Part shown: positions 9,439 to 18,507 of the stretch, piece after piece
Numbering within the stretch: position 1 is the first letter of the stretch
Layout: each line of letters begins with the position of its first letter
Assembly (NCBI RefSeq): GCF_012927345.1
Contig: NZ_JABBGJ010000030.1
Location: forward strand, 1-64,000
Direction of reading: 5' to 3'
DNA from: Paraburkholderia polaris
GTDB lineage: Bacteria > Pseudomonadota > Gammaproteobacteria > Burkholderiales > Burkholderiaceae
Length of the DNA: 64,000 bases
Translations under genes and position numbers: made by a program
Notes under the pieces: generated by a model
Told to the model about the DNA's origin: nothing
Database searches by the model: none
The model's input: the letters and a program-made list of their open reading frames with translations, nothing else

Positions 9439-11643
9439 TCAGTCTTTGGTTTTTAGCTTCTTGACGTCCACCGGACGGCTTTTCATCGAGCTTCGAAGGT
9501 CGGCATAAAGGTGCTCGAAAAGACCCCCAATGCCGCGCGCGCCGACCGTCAGCACATGCGACAGACCGCGCAACGGCGTGTCCTGCAGACGCCCCTCGGC
9601 CCAGCCGGTCCACGCGTCGGCGCGCGCGAAGGTGGTCTTGACGAACTCGTATTCCTGCTCTCGCGTCATCGCGGAGAAGCGCAGGCCCACTCGGCCCGGC
9701 TCCGTGAAGCCAACGGTGGCAGGGAAGGCGAATTCCTCGTCGCCGCGAAATAGCGACACGGTCACGCGTTCGTGCATCGGCACTTCGATTTTGGCCGGCA
9801 GCGCCACGCCGACGCCGCCTTCCGAGTAGTCGATGGTTTCGCAGGCGAGCGTGCGGCCGGTCGAGAACTTCAGCATGACGGGCATCTGCATCGCCACACG
9901 GTGCACCGCGCGAATCTGCCGGCGCTCGCTCGCCGCAGCCACGCTCGCGCCGAGAATCAGCATGTTGTAGGTGGTCCAGCCGAGGTTCAGGATGGTCGTG
10001 TTCACCACACTGCGGATGTGCCAGTTCAGATAGATATGCACGATCCCGACGACAAAGCCGATCAGGTTCAACAACAGCAGGAACAGATACGGCCGCGAGA
10101 TCGCCCAGTCGAAGTAGTTCTTCTCGATCTGGCCGCCCTTGGCCGTCACGTTGAACTTGCCGAGCTTCGGGTTGATCAGCGCAAGCAGCGTAGGCGCGGT
10201 GATGTACGACGCCAGCACCGATTCGTACACTTCGGCCCAGAACGAGTGGCGGAATGAGCGCTGCATCCGCGAGTTGGTGATGCTCGCATGCATCATGTGC
10301 GGCAGTGCGTAGATCGCGATCGTGCTGGCGGCGGCTTCGATCACGTGCGCGCCGAAGAACAGATACGACAGCGGCGCGGTCAGGAACACCAGACGCGGGA
10401 TGCCGTAGAAGAAGTGCATCATCGCGTTCAGATAACAGAGCCGCTGGCCGATTTTCAGGCCCTTGCCGGTCAGCGGATTGTCGATCCGGAAAATCTGCGT
10501 CATGCCGCGCGCCCAGCGAATCCGCTGGCCGATGTGGCCGGAGAGACTTTCGGTAGCGAGACCCGCCGCCTGCGGAATCGCCAGATACGCGGTGGTGTAG
10601 CCGAGGCGGTGCAGCTTCAACGCGGTGTGCGCGTCTTCGGTGACCGTTTCCACGGCGATGCCGCCGATCTCTTCGACCATGGTCCGGCGCAGGATCGCGC
10701 AAGAGCCGCAGAAGAAGGTCGCGTTCCACAGATCGTTGCCGTCCTGCACGAGGCCGTAAAACAGTTCGCCTTCGTTCGGCACCTTGCGGAAGGTGCCGAG
10801 ATTGCGTTCGAACGGATCGGCGGAGAAGAAGTGGTGCGGCGTTTGCAGCATCGACAGCAGCTTGTCGCGCAGGAACCAGCCGAGGCCGATCTGCAGGAAC
10901 GAGCGGGTGGGGATGTGATCGCAGTCGAAGATCGCCAGGTATTCACCCTGGGTGATCTTCAGGGCCTCATTGATATTGCCGGCCTTCGCGTGGCGGTTGT
11001 GGGTGCGGATCGTCCAGGTGACGCCGACTTCCTCGCAGAACGCCTTGAACTCGGGACGGCGCCCGTCGTCGAGCACGTGGATCGAAATCTTGTCGGCCGG
11101 ATAGTCGAGCGCGAGCGCGGCGTAGATGGTCGGTTTCACCACCGAGAGCGGCTCGTTGTAGGTCGGGATGAACACGTCGACGGTCGGCCACAGGTCGCGC
11201 GAAGCGGGCAACGGCATCGGCGTGCGCTTGAGCGGCCAGGCCGTCTGGAAGTAGCCGAGCAGCAGCACGATGGTCGAATAGACTTCGGCCGAGACCAGCA
11301 ACAGGCCCCAGGCGGCGTCGAGCGGATGTTCCCAGTAAGTGGTCGAAGTGAGCCGCCAGTACATATAGCGGCCCGAAGTGACCACCGAGAGCATGATCAT
11401 CACCATCGTCGCGTAACGGCCAGGCAGGCGGCGGAACCACAGGGCGGTGATGAAGCAGCAGGTCGCGAAGGTCAGTTGCTCGTAAAACGCGAGCGGCACC
11501 GTGAACACGAAGTACAGCATCACCAGCGCGAACAGCGTAACCAGACCCGTCACGATCCGGCTGTTCCAGAACCGTGCGTCGACGAAGCGTTCGAGCCGCG
11601 ACGGCTCGGCGCCCTCGAGGCCCTGCGAAGAAGACGTACTCAT
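9439..11643 (-). CDS. bcsA: Cellulose synthase catalytic subunit BcsA (UDP-forming, PilZ)
   Basis: BcsA polymerises UDP-glucose into beta-1,4-glucan and threads it through the inner membrane. The 734-aa product has N-terminal helices, then the GT2 motifs: DDG (~residue 191), FDCDH (~239), FFCGSC (~305), TED (~334) and QRIRW (~374). More helices follow, then a C-terminal PilZ domain with RAVHR and DYSEGG (~580-600), the c-di-GMP binding signature. All key residues are present, so c-di-GMP activation is expected. The ATG at 11643 overlaps the bcsQ stop as ATGA. It was preferred over far-upstream starts because the family begins shortly before FVDARFWNSRIVTGL. Confidence 0.97.
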   Translation of the reverse strand: MSTSSSQGLEGAEPSRLERFVDARFWNSRIVTGLVTLFALVMLYFVFTVPLAFYEQLTFATCCFITALWFRRLPGRYATMVMIMLSVVTSGRYMYWRLTSTTYWEHPLDAAWGLLLVSAEVYSTIVLLLGYFQTAWPLKRTPMPLPASRDLWPTVDVFIPTYNEPLSVVKPTIYAALALDYPADKISIHVLDDGRRPEFKAFCEEVGVTWTIRTHNRHAKAGNINEALKITQGEYLAIFDCDHIPTRSFLQIGLGWFLRDKLLSMLQTPHHFFSADPFERNLGTFRKVPNEGELFYGLVQDGNDLWNATFFCGSCAILRRTMVEEIGGIAVETVTEDAHTALKLHRLGYTTAYLAIPQAAGLATESLSGHIGQRIRWARGMTQIFRIDNPLTGKGLKIGQRLCYLNAMMHFFYGIPRLVFLTAPLSYLFFGAHVIEAAASTIAIYALPHMMHASITNSRMQRSFRHSFWAEVYESVLASYITAPTLLALINPKLGKFNVTAKGGQIEKNYFDWAISRPYLFLLLLNLIGFVVGIVHIYLNWHIRSVVNTTILNLGWTTYNMLILGASVAAASERRQIRAVHRVAMQMPVMLKFSTGRTLACETIDYSEGGVGVALPAKIEVPMHERVTVSLFRGDEEFAFPATVGFTEPGRVGLRFSAMTREQEYEFVKTTFARADAWTGWAEGRLQDTPLRGLSHVLTVGARGIGGLFEHLYADLRSSMKSRPVDVKKLKTKD

Positions 11644-12428
11644 GCGACGCTCCTCGGCGAGACGGCGATCGCATCGACCGCCGCCATCAGCCAGTTGCCG
11701 CACGAGCGAAAATCGGCGGCTGCCTGGCAGAGTGGATCGTAGTGAATCAGCGTGGTGTCGCACGCGAGCGCTTCGCTCACGCCTTCGTCCAGATGGATCA
11801 CGCCCGGGAAGAGCTTGTCGCCGAGCATCTGGCGCAAGACCTTGAGGACGTCTTTGGTCAACTGGCGCGACTGGTCGATCTGGTTGGTCACGTAGCCAAC
11901 GCCCCCGAACTCGGGGCGCGGCGCCGCGTAGGTTTCGATCAGCCGCTCCATCAGCGGAATGGCTGCGTAAGAGGCAGCGTCGGCGAGCACCACGTTCAGC
12001 GCGAAGGTGGCCGCGCACAACGCAGTGCGTACGTACACAGAAGACCCCGGCGGTGTATCGATGATGACGATGTCGGATGCATCGAGCCGCAGTGTTTGCA
12101 GCGACTGCGCGAGCCATCCCGGTTCATGGTCGATATACGCTTCGAAGCGGCGGCGGTCGTCTTCGAGCACCGCGCCATAGGGCAGCACGGTCACGCCGTC
12201 TACGCCGTCGAACATGACCGATTGCCACGGATCGCCCGTCAACGTCGCGCGCGACAAACCGTCGATGCTGTCGAGCGGCACGCCGAAATGCAGACGGAGC
12301 GCGTTTTGCGGGTCGAGGTCGAGGGCGATCACGCGCCGGCCGCTGGCGGCCAGCACGGAGGCGAGATTGGCGGCGAGGGTGGTTTTACCGACCCCGCCTT
12401 TGGCGGACACGACCGCAATGACTTTCAT
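11640..12428 (-). CDS. bcsQ: Cellulose biosynthesis ParA/MinD-like ATPase BcsQ
   Basis: BcsQ is a cytoplasmic MinD/ParA-type ATPase associated with placing and assembling the cellulose synthase complex. The 262-aa product starts MKVIAVVSAKGGVGKTTLA, a deviant Walker A motif with the signature lysine. DLDPQNALRLHFG and IVIIDTPPGSS (Walker B region) follow. The start ATG overlaps the stop of bcsP (ATGA), and its own stop overlaps the bcsA start, so translation is probably coupled through the three genes. Confidence 0.95.
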   Translation of the reverse strand: MKVIAVVSAKGGVGKTTLAANLASVLAASGRRVIALDLDPQNALRLHFGVPLDSIDGLSRATLTGDPWQSVMFDGVDGVTVLPYGAVLEDDRRRFEAYIDHEPGWLAQSLQTLRLDASDIVIIDTPPGSSVYVRTALCAATFALNVVLADAASYAAIPLMERLIETYAAPRPEFGGVGYVTNQIDQSRQLTKDVLKVLRQMLGDKLFPGVIHLDEGVSEALACDTTLIHYDPLCQAAADFRSCGNWLMAAVDAIAVSPRSVA

Positions 12429-13498
12429 GAGCGACGAGGGCCGTTGACCAGCCACGAGTTGGAGCCGGCGGGCGTGGCGACACGGGGTACGCCGGCTCGG
12501 GGTGCGCTGGCCGGCGCGGCGGCCGTTTGGGCGGGTGTGCCGCGCAGACGGTCGAAGACCGACTGCAGCGGCGCCGATTCGCTTGCGGGCGCGGCGGGTT
12601 GCGGCGGCGCGAGTGCGGGTTCCGGGGCGAACAGTTTGCCGAGGATCGAAGCAGGGGGCTTCGGCGCTGCGGGCCCAGTCGTGTAGGTGTGGGCGGGTGC
12701 CGGTGCTGGCGCCCATGCTGGAGCGTGAGCTTGAGTATGAGCTTGAGCCGATGACGCTGGCGTCCGTGCCGGGGCAGCGGGAACGGGAGCGGGTGCGGGC
12801 GCCCACGTCGGCGCGGGTGCGGTGGCGGTGGCGCGTGGTGTGAGGGCGGGGATCTCGGCGCGCGGTGTCAGCGCGGTTGCTGGTAAGCCCGCCATGGGTT
12901 GCGTGACAGGCATGGCCGGCGTGCGGAACAGGGCTGCCGGCGGAATACTGGCAGGCGGCATGGCCGGAGGAATCGGTGAAGTGGCAACTTGCGCGGCGAC
13001 CGGAGAGACGTGTGGCGGCGCGACGGCAGGCGCAGCCTGCGTGGCTACCGGGGGCACTGCGTCGATCCGCGCTGCGGCTGGCGCTGCTTGTGTCGCTTGC
13101 GTTGCTTGCGCCGCGGCGTCAGCGTTCGTTTCGAGTGCGCCGAAACGCGAAGCGCCGCTCGGAGCGGCAGGCTGAGCGGGGACGACGACGGGCGGAATGT
13201 CCCGCCGATGCGAGCGGGTGAACAGCGGCGCCTTCGCGCGCGTCACCGAGGTCGCATCTTTAGGCGTCGTGTCCTGACGATCGACGGCTGCCGCCGCGTC
13301 TTGCGCCGACGCCTGACTGGCAACTTCGCGGCGTTGCCCGATCGCGGGAATCGCCGGCTGGGTCAGATCCAGCGTCACCAGCAACGGCCAACGTGTGCGC
13401 GCCGAACGCGCTTCGTTTTCGCGGCCGATTTCCTGGTACGCATTGGCGTCGCCCCCAAAATGATCGAATAGTTTTTCGATGTCGCTCGATGAGCTCAT
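12425..13498 (-). CDS. bcsP: Cellulose biosynthesis protein BcsP (BcsR-like N-terminus, Ala/Pro-rich tail)
   Basis: The 357-aa product has a short conserved N-terminus (DIEKLFDHFGGDANAYQEI...RTRWPLLVTLD) that resembles BcsR, a small partner of BcsQ in E. coli. The rest is a long Ala/Pro-rich, probably disordered tail (APAPTWAPAPAPVPAAP-type runs). This matches the beta-proteobacterial BcsP type. I infer that the N-terminus binds BcsQ. The role of the tail is unknown. It is second in the operon, after bcsD, with a 219-base gap (13499-13717) in which I see no gene. Confidence 0.8.
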   Translation of the reverse strand: MSSSSDIEKLFDHFGGDANAYQEIGRENEARSARTRWPLLVTLDLTQPAIPAIGQRREVASQASAQDAAAAVDRQDTTPKDATSVTRAKAPLFTRSHRRDIPPVVVPAQPAAPSGASRFGALETNADAAAQATQATQAAPAAARIDAVPPVATQAAPAVAPPHVSPVAAQVATSPIPPAMPPASIPPAALFRTPAMPVTQPMAGLPATALTPRAEIPALTPRATATAPAPTWAPAPAPVPAAPARTPASSAQAHTQAHAPAWAPAPAPAHTYTTGPAAPKPPASILGKLFAPEPALAPPQPAAPASESAPLQSVFDRLRGTPAQTAAAPASAPRAGVPRVATPAGSNSWLVNGPRRS

Positions 13499-13717
13499 AG
13501 TGCCGCCGTCTTGTTCATGACTTGCCTTGCCCCGATCCCACCCACTTGCTCGCGGCGCCAGAATGCTGGTGCTGCCACTTCATGCGCACCGGTCTGGCGC
13601 GTTCCTCTACTGCCTGTTGCTTGACGACTCGCTATCGGCCTCGAGCCGGTATTGCCGGCTCACACCTGATTTCAACGTCGCGGTCCGCTCATCGGGTCCG
13701 CCCTCCCGGTGCGCCGC

Positions 13718-14173
13718 TCAGACAGGATGCCGGCCCAGCCGGAATTCGATCGCAGTATCCGTGCCGTACTCGCTCGTTTGCGCGACCGACAGGCCCTGCG
13801 CGCCCAATGCGCTCAACCAGGTCTGATAGACGGCTTCGAGAAACGCCGGCGTCCATGCGAGCGCCGTGTCGCCGAACGCCTGCAGCGGCGCGCAGTAATG
13901 AACGATGCGCAAAGATTCTGCTTCGTCGGACAACTCGACGTAGCCCCAATCCATTTCATGCCAGACCAGATTCAACGCCTGAGCGAGTTCCGCCGTCGAC
14001 CCGCAAGCGGGCAATTGATGCGCCGCGGCAAACCGGCAGCCGACGCGGTACATCAGTTGGCGCAGTTCGTCGCGACCGATCTGGGCTTCGAACTCTGTTG
14101 CCAAGGCAGTCAGCATGCCGCGCCATTGTGGCGAGATCTGGCGTTCCAGCAGGTAATCGAGAATTGGGACCAT
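13718..14173 (-). CDS. bcsD: Cellulose synthase subunit BcsD
   Basis: BcsD is a periplasmic barrel-forming subunit that helps order cellulose chains in Komagataeibacter-type systems. The 151-aa product (family about 156 aa) has the typical layout: LDYLLERQISPQWRGML at the start, then ELRQLMYRVGCRFA and WGYVELSDEAESLRIVHYCAPL. No signal peptide is seen, as is usual for BcsD. It is the first gene of the bcs operon, facing a 573-base upstream region. Its presence makes this a BcsD-type (type I-like) operon; bcsE, bcsF and bcsG are not present. Confidence 0.88.
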   Translation of the reverse strand: MVPILDYLLERQISPQWRGMLTALATEFEAQIGRDELRQLMYRVGCRFAAAHQLPACGSTAELAQALNLVWHEMDWGYVELSDEAESLRIVHYCAPLQAFGDTALAWTPAFLEAVYQTWLSALGAQGLSVAQTSEYGTDTAIEFRLGRHPV

Positions 14174-14746
14174 ATTTTCCGGGAAATGGCCGTTGCTTCA
14201 GCCGCGTGTAAAACGGGTGCCGACGGTCGAATGCAAATGAACGTGTTACGAAAAGCCGCGCGTTGCACGCGTCCGAGGTTACTTTTACCGAATTGTCTAG
14301 TCTGTTTGCCACACTTCGCAGGAGTCTACTTAAGACATTAACTTTTAGCCACTTTACATTCGTCTGAGTTATATGCGCAAATGGTTGCGGTAGATGTATA
14401 TCAATCACTAATTGTTGTTGCCTGAATCGCCTTTCGCGCGTCCCTGCTGCGGATGCCTTGCGAAAGTGTTCGTGATCGTCCTCATAACTTCCATTAGCGG
14501 TCGATTTCGCCGTTGTTTTAGCGCTTCGTTGCGTGGCAAATACAACGCTTTGACATTGCGTGGATGCGATAAGCATTCGCCTTCCGGGGGAGGCTGCAGA
14601 CTTTTGCAGAGTCGTTGTGCCCTCAACTTTCATCAGGGCCGGTAAGCTTACGAACTTGCGCCGCCCTGCTGTGCGGGCAACGGCGCAAGGAGCGCAGACA
14701 GCAGGAACGTGGCGCGCTATAGCGATGCCGCTCACTCAAGACAACA
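14174..14746. promoter_or_regulatory. Divergent regulatory region between bcsD and the diguanylate cyclase
   Basis: No gene is seen in these 573 bases. The part nearest bcsD (about 14270-14420) is markedly AT-rich for this genome, with TTAACTTTTAGCC, TTATATGCGC and TATATCAATCACTAATTG, and is the likely site of the bcs promoter. On the + strand a perfect TTGACA is present near 14549, but I could not pair it with a convincing -10. Regulator sites cannot be named from sequence alone. Confidence 0.5.
14655..14689. other. Stem-loop in the leader of the diguanylate cyclase gene
   Basis: CTTGCGCCG and CGGCGCAAG form a perfect 9-bp outer stem, with GCCC/GGGC able to pair inside. No T-run follows, so it is not a standard terminator. 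It ends 57 bases before the diguanylate cyclase start and could be a leader element or a regulator dyad. Confidence 0.5.
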
Positions 14747-15892
14747 ATGCTCAATCCACTCACTATTCTGGCTGTCACGGTTTTGTCGGGCGCCATGGGG
14801 ATCGCCGTGCTCGGCTCGCTATGGCGTGCGGCGATACCCGGTGTCGGCTACTGGATCTCGGCCAATACGGTCGCGATCGTGGCGCTTCTTGCTTTCGCTT
14901 CGCAAGGACACGCGTCGCGCTGGCTGACTGTCGTGGCCGCCAACGAGCTGCTGGCCGTCTCGCTGCTGCTGGTGGTTGAAGGTTGCTACCGTTTTCTGGG
15001 CCGCCGCACGCGGCCGTGGGCGGCCTACGCCGGCGCGGTTGCGGTGTTGATCGGCATGACTTACTGGACCTTTGCCGCGCCCGACTTCAACGCGCGCGTG
15101 AGCGTGGCGTCGGCGTATCACGCGGCCCTCTACGCGATGCTTGCCGTCATGATGCTGCGCGACCGTCCCTCGCACCGGCCGCGCTACTGCTACTACTTTC
15201 TCGCGGCAGCGTCGGTGCTGCTATGCGTGGGGCATGCCTCGCGTGGCGTCATGTACGGCTTCGGCATGCTGCTGCAGTCCAACTTGCTGCAGGTGACGCC
15301 GGGCAATGTCGCCTTTCTCGCACTCGGTATCCTCGCGCCGCCCTGTCTTTCGATCGGGGTTGTGATGCTGGCGCACGATCGCCTCGCCGAGCGGCTCGAG
15401 CGGCTTGCCAATGTCGACGATCTGACGGGCGTGTTATCGCGCCGGGCCTTTCTCACGACCGGCGACGCGCTGCTGGAGGCGTCGCTGCGTGCCCGCTCGC
15501 CGGTGGCGATGGCAATCATCGACATCGATTCGTTTAAAGCGGTCAACGACCGCTACGGCCACGCCGTCGGCGACCAGGTGCTGAGCCATTTTGCGGCGTT
15601 CGTCAGCGGCAACCTGCGGGTCGGCGACGTGTTCGGGCGGCTGGGCGGCGAGGAGTTCGGCGTGCTGTGCCCGGCAACGACCAGTGCCGAAGCGGTGCGA
15701 TTGATGGATCGCCTGCGGGTCCGGCTCGCGTCGGCCGCGCCGGCGGAGTTGCCGCGCGGACTGAATTACACCTTCAGCGTCGGGGTGGACCAGCATCGGC
15801 GCGACGAGTCGCTTGCCCAGTTGATGGCGCGTGCCGACGGCGCGTTGTATGCCGCCAAGGCCTCGGGACGCGATCGCGTGATGGCCGCGTAA
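14747..15892 (+). CDS. Membrane diguanylate cyclase (GGDEF, I-site present)
   Basis: This 381-aa protein makes cyclic di-GMP from GTP. The N-terminal half (residues ~1-215) is a run of about six hydrophobic segments. The C-terminal GGDEF domain starts near NVDDLTGVLSRRAF, with the Mg site IIDIDSFKAVNDRYGH and an intact GGEEF at about residue 300. RVGD lies exactly five residues before GGEEF, so the product-inhibition I-site is present. It is divergent from the bcs operon whose synthase has a PilZ domain, so local activation of cellulose is a fair inference. The ribosome site before the ATG is weak. The input signal sensed by the membrane part is unknown. Confidence 0.93.
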   Translation: MLNPLTILAVTVLSGAMGIAVLGSLWRAAIPGVGYWISANTVAIVALLAFASQGHASRWLTVVAANELLAVSLLLVVEGCYRFLGRRTRPWAAYAGAVAVLIGMTYWTFAAPDFNARVSVASAYHAALYAMLAVMMLRDRPSHRPRYCYYFLAAASVLLCVGHASRGVMYGFGMLLQSNLLQVTPGNVAFLALGILAPPCLSIGVVMLAHDRLAERLERLANVDDLTGVLSRRAFLTTGDALLEASLRARSPVAMAIIDIDSFKAVNDRYGHAVGDQVLSHFAAFVSGNLRVGDVFGRLGGEEFGVLCPATTSAEAVRLMDRLRVRLASAAPAELPRGLNYTFSVGVDQHRRDESLAQLMARADGALYAAKASGRDRVMAA

Positions 15893-16002
15893 CCCTTACC
15901 GAACGGCGCGCAATTCTATTTGCGGGCGGGGCATAAATATTTGTCAGACGGTTGCCGTTATACATTGGCCGAGTAACCGGAGCCAGCCTGATATCTATCA
16001 AT

Positions 16003-18336
16003 ATGCTTTCCACCTCAACGAAGCAACTGTCCGATTCGGGTTTGCGCGATCGTTTTCATAGACGCTCGCTGGACCACCAGCGCCCACTTTCGACCGTGAC
16101 GATGGCGTTTACTGTTGTCGCGTTCCTGTGTTTCGTGGGGGCGCGCAACATGGTCGCCGGCCCGGCGACGCCGCTTGCCTACCGGCTCGCCTGTGCGCTG
16201 GTGCTTGCCCTGCTGGTGATGGCGATTCCACGCGCCGGTTCGATCTGGATGTTCGGCGCAATCGGTGTCGCGTACTCGCTGGTGCTGGTGGCCGGTCTTG
16301 CGCTGAACGTCTCCGGCGTCGAACAACCGTTGCTGTGGGTACTGCCGGCGATGGTGGTGATCCCGATCTGCGCCGCGCCGCTATGGCTCACGCCGCTGCA
16401 TTTCTTTGCCGGCAGCGCGCTCTTCTATGCGGCGGCGCTAGCCTTACTGTTTGGCGAGCCGCACGGACACGACGTCGACGTGGTCGTGTGGATGTGGATT
16501 GTGGCGATCGGCGTACCGACTTCCGCGGTGTTTCACTTCGGGTTTTACCGGTTCCGGCGCAACCACTTTCTGCTCGAGAGCCAACTGGCGCAGCTCGCCG
16601 CAACCGACCCGCTGACCGGCCTGCAAAACCGCCGCGCGTTTGTCCAGCAGGCCGAGCGCCGCCTCGAAACCATGACGTCCGATGCGCGAGTCAGTGCGAT
16701 TTTTCTCGACATCGACAGTTTCAAATCGCTGAACGACCGCTTTGGCCACGCGATCGGCGACCATGCGCTATACCGGGTCGCCCAGGTGCTGATGGAGGAG
16801 ACTTCCGCGGACGACAGCGTGAGCCGGATCGGCGGCGAGGAGTTCGCGGTGCTGCTGCGCGACGGCCTGGCCGGCGCACTGGCGCTGGCCGAGCGCCTGC
16901 GCGGCGCGATTGCCGGGATCGAGCGGCCGGACGGCTATCTGACCGCGAGCTTCGGCGTGGCCGAACACCGGAGCGGCGAAAGCATCATGGTGTTGCTCGA
17001 CCGCGCCGATGAAGCCTTGCTGCGCGCCAAGCATTCGGGCAGAAACCGCGTGTGCGCCGAACGCGCGTTGCCGCGCGAGGCGCTGCAAATGCTCTCCGAT
17101 GCCGGGCACGCGGAAGGCGGGGCGGCCGCGCGGCGGCATCGCTGGGAGGACTATTACCTGACCTCGCACTTTCAGCCGCTATACAGTTTGTCGCATCAGA
17201 AGCAGGTGGGGTTCGAGGCTCTGTTGCGCGGCGAGCAGGACGACGGCACGTTGGTGCCGCCCGTGGTGTTGTTCGCGCCGAAGCCGTCCAGCGACGAAGG
17301 CGCGCTTGATCGCGCCAGTCATGCCGTGCATCTGGCCAATGCGCGCAAGTCGCTGCCCGGCGACGCGTGGCTGTTCCTCAATATCCTGCCAGCCACCTTT
17401 GTCGCCGAAGGCTATGCGGATCAGCTCGCGATGATCGTGCGGGCAGTGGGGCTCGAACCTGGGCAGGTGATTCTCGAGATTCTCGAATCGCATGGCGGCA
17501 GCGTCGACGACATGTCGCGCGCGGCGGCTTTGTACCGCGAGCACGGCTTTCTGATCGCCGTCGACGATTTCGGCGCGGGTCAATCGAACCTCGACCGGCT
17601 GTTGCGGATCCGGCCGGATCTTGTGAAGCTCGACGGCGAGCTGATTCGCGCGACCAGTCACGGCACCGAGCAGCCGATCTTGCCGAAGCTCGTTTCGCTG
17701 TTGCATCAGGCGGGGATGCTGGTTGTCGTGGAGGGCGTGGAGACCACTGAGGAATTGATTCTGGCTGTTGAGTCGAATGTGGATTTCGCGCAGGGGTATC
17801 TGCTCGGGCGGCCGGCTGCGGAGATTGCGCCGCCGGAGTCGGTGCATCGGCGGATCGACGATGCTTTCGATGTGATTGCCCAAGGGAGGGCGCATCAGCA
17901 TGCGTTGTTCGAGTCGGAGGTGGAGCCTTATCGGGTTGCCTTGAGGCTGGCTGCCGATGAGCTGCTGGCGGGTGTGTTCATGGATCAGGCGTTTGCTTTG
18001 TTGGCTACGTTCGATCGCTGTATCAGTTGCTTTATTCTGGATGATTCGGGGCGGCAGATTGGGCATGAGGTGCCGGGGCCGGCCTGGAGTAGCGAAACGG
18101 CTTCGCTGCATCCTGTGGCGAATCCTCGCGATGCGAGATGGGATCATCGGCCTTATTTTCGGAATGCTGTTTTGTTGCCCGGGGTGGCTGTGGCTAGTAA
18201 TCCTTATCTTTCTTTGGCCAGTGGGCGGCCTTGTGTTGCTGTTACGTTGGCTGTGCAGGTTGCTAGTGAAAGGTCTGTTGTTGGGGTGGAGTTGGATTGG
18301 GCGGCGGTGGGGTTGCCTTGGCCGGCGGGGGATTGA
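16003..18336 (+). CDS. Membrane GGDEF-EAL c-di-GMP protein with C-terminal sensor-like domain
   Basis: About 777 aa. Six hydrophobic segments (~30-190) are followed by a GGDEF domain with intact GGEEF (~276) but no RxxD I-site. The EAL domain (~378-620) has FEALLRG, ILEILES, VDDFGAGQSN, VKLD, VEGVET and QGYLLGRP all present. The last ~140 residues (PYFRNAV...SNPYLSLASGRPCVAVTLAV) resemble a Cache/YkuI-C sensor fold, so c-di-GMP turnover may be ligand-controlled. Both catalytic motifs look intact, and the direction of net activity cannot be told. I chose ATG 16003; a TTG at 15952 is in frame but an unlikely start. Codon use in the last ~600 bases is visibly poorer in G/C at third positions than upstream. 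It follows the diguanylate cyclase by 110 bases. Confidence 0.9.
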   Translation: MLSTSTKQLSDSGLRDRFHRRSLDHQRPLSTVTMAFTVVAFLCFVGARNMVAGPATPLAYRLACALVLALLVMAIPRAGSIWMFGAIGVAYSLVLVAGLALNVSGVEQPLLWVLPAMVVIPICAAPLWLTPLHFFAGSALFYAAALALLFGEPHGHDVDVVVWMWIVAIGVPTSAVFHFGFYRFRRNHFLLESQLAQLAATDPLTGLQNRRAFVQQAERRLETMTSDARVSAIFLDIDSFKSLNDRFGHAIGDHALYRVAQVLMEETSADDSVSRIGGEEFAVLLRDGLAGALALAERLRGAIAGIERPDGYLTASFGVAEHRSGESIMVLLDRADEALLRAKHSGRNRVCAERALPREALQMLSDAGHAEGGAAARRHRWEDYYLTSHFQPLYSLSHQKQVGFEALLRGEQDDGTLVPPVVLFAPKPSSDEGALDRASHAVHLANARKSLPGDAWLFLNILPATFVAEGYADQLAMIVRAVGLEPGQVILEILESHGGSVDDMSRAAALYREHGFLIAVDDFGAGQSNLDRLLRIRPDLVKLDGELIRATSHGTEQPILPKLVSLLHQAGMLVVVEGVETTEELILAVESNVDFAQGYLLGRPAAEIAPPESVHRRIDDAFDVIAQGRAHQHALFESEVEPYRVALRLAADELLAGVFMDQAFALLATFDRCISCFILDDSGRQIGHEVPGPAWSSETASLHPVANPRDARWDHRPYFRNAVLLPGVAVASNPYLSLASGRPCVAVTLAVQVASERSVVGVELDWAAVGLPWPAGD

Positions 18337-18416
18337 TTTTGGGTTTTTTTTTGCCTGCGCGGCGCTTGGTCGTCTGCATGCCTGTGGTGTTGGGCTTTTT
18401 CTTGATCTGGCTTTTT

Positions 18417-18492
18417 GGCCTTTCCTTGAATTGTTAGTGGTCCATTAGCGTCGCCCCTGTGCGGGGCAGGCACCTACTTTTCTTTGCCTGCC
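18417..18492. repeat. Right copy of 76-bp inverted repeat
   Basis: Matches the reverse complement of 570-645 at 74 of 76 positions. Similarity continues inward with gaps to about 18350. It lies just after the GGDEF-EAL stop codon, mirroring the left copy just after the bcsC stop. Confidence 0.85.
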
Positions 18493-18507
18493 GCAAAGAA
18501 AAGTAGG
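18473..18507. terminator. Perfect 15-bp palindrome, likely bidirectional terminator
   Basis: CCTACTTTTCTTTGC, a 5-base loop, then GCAAAGAAAAGTAGG. The stem is long, but the A/T-rich tracts are inside the stem and no T-run follows. It sits between a + strand gene and the end of the minus-strand hpa operon. Such repeats recur in Burkholderia-type genomes near gene ends, so it may equally be a dispersed repeat unit. Confidence 0.55.

Noticed and set aside
10288..11742. A 484-codon open frame on the + strand opposite bcsA
   Set aside because: High-GC shadow of bcsA. Composition is Arg/His/Glu-rich with no recognisable domain, and BcsA motifs are intact on the other strand.
14270..14420. A sigma-54 or clear sigma-70 promoter for the bcs operon
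   Set aside because: GTGGCAAAC and several TATA-like stretches exist, but none has correctly spaced partner elements, so no specific promoter was called.
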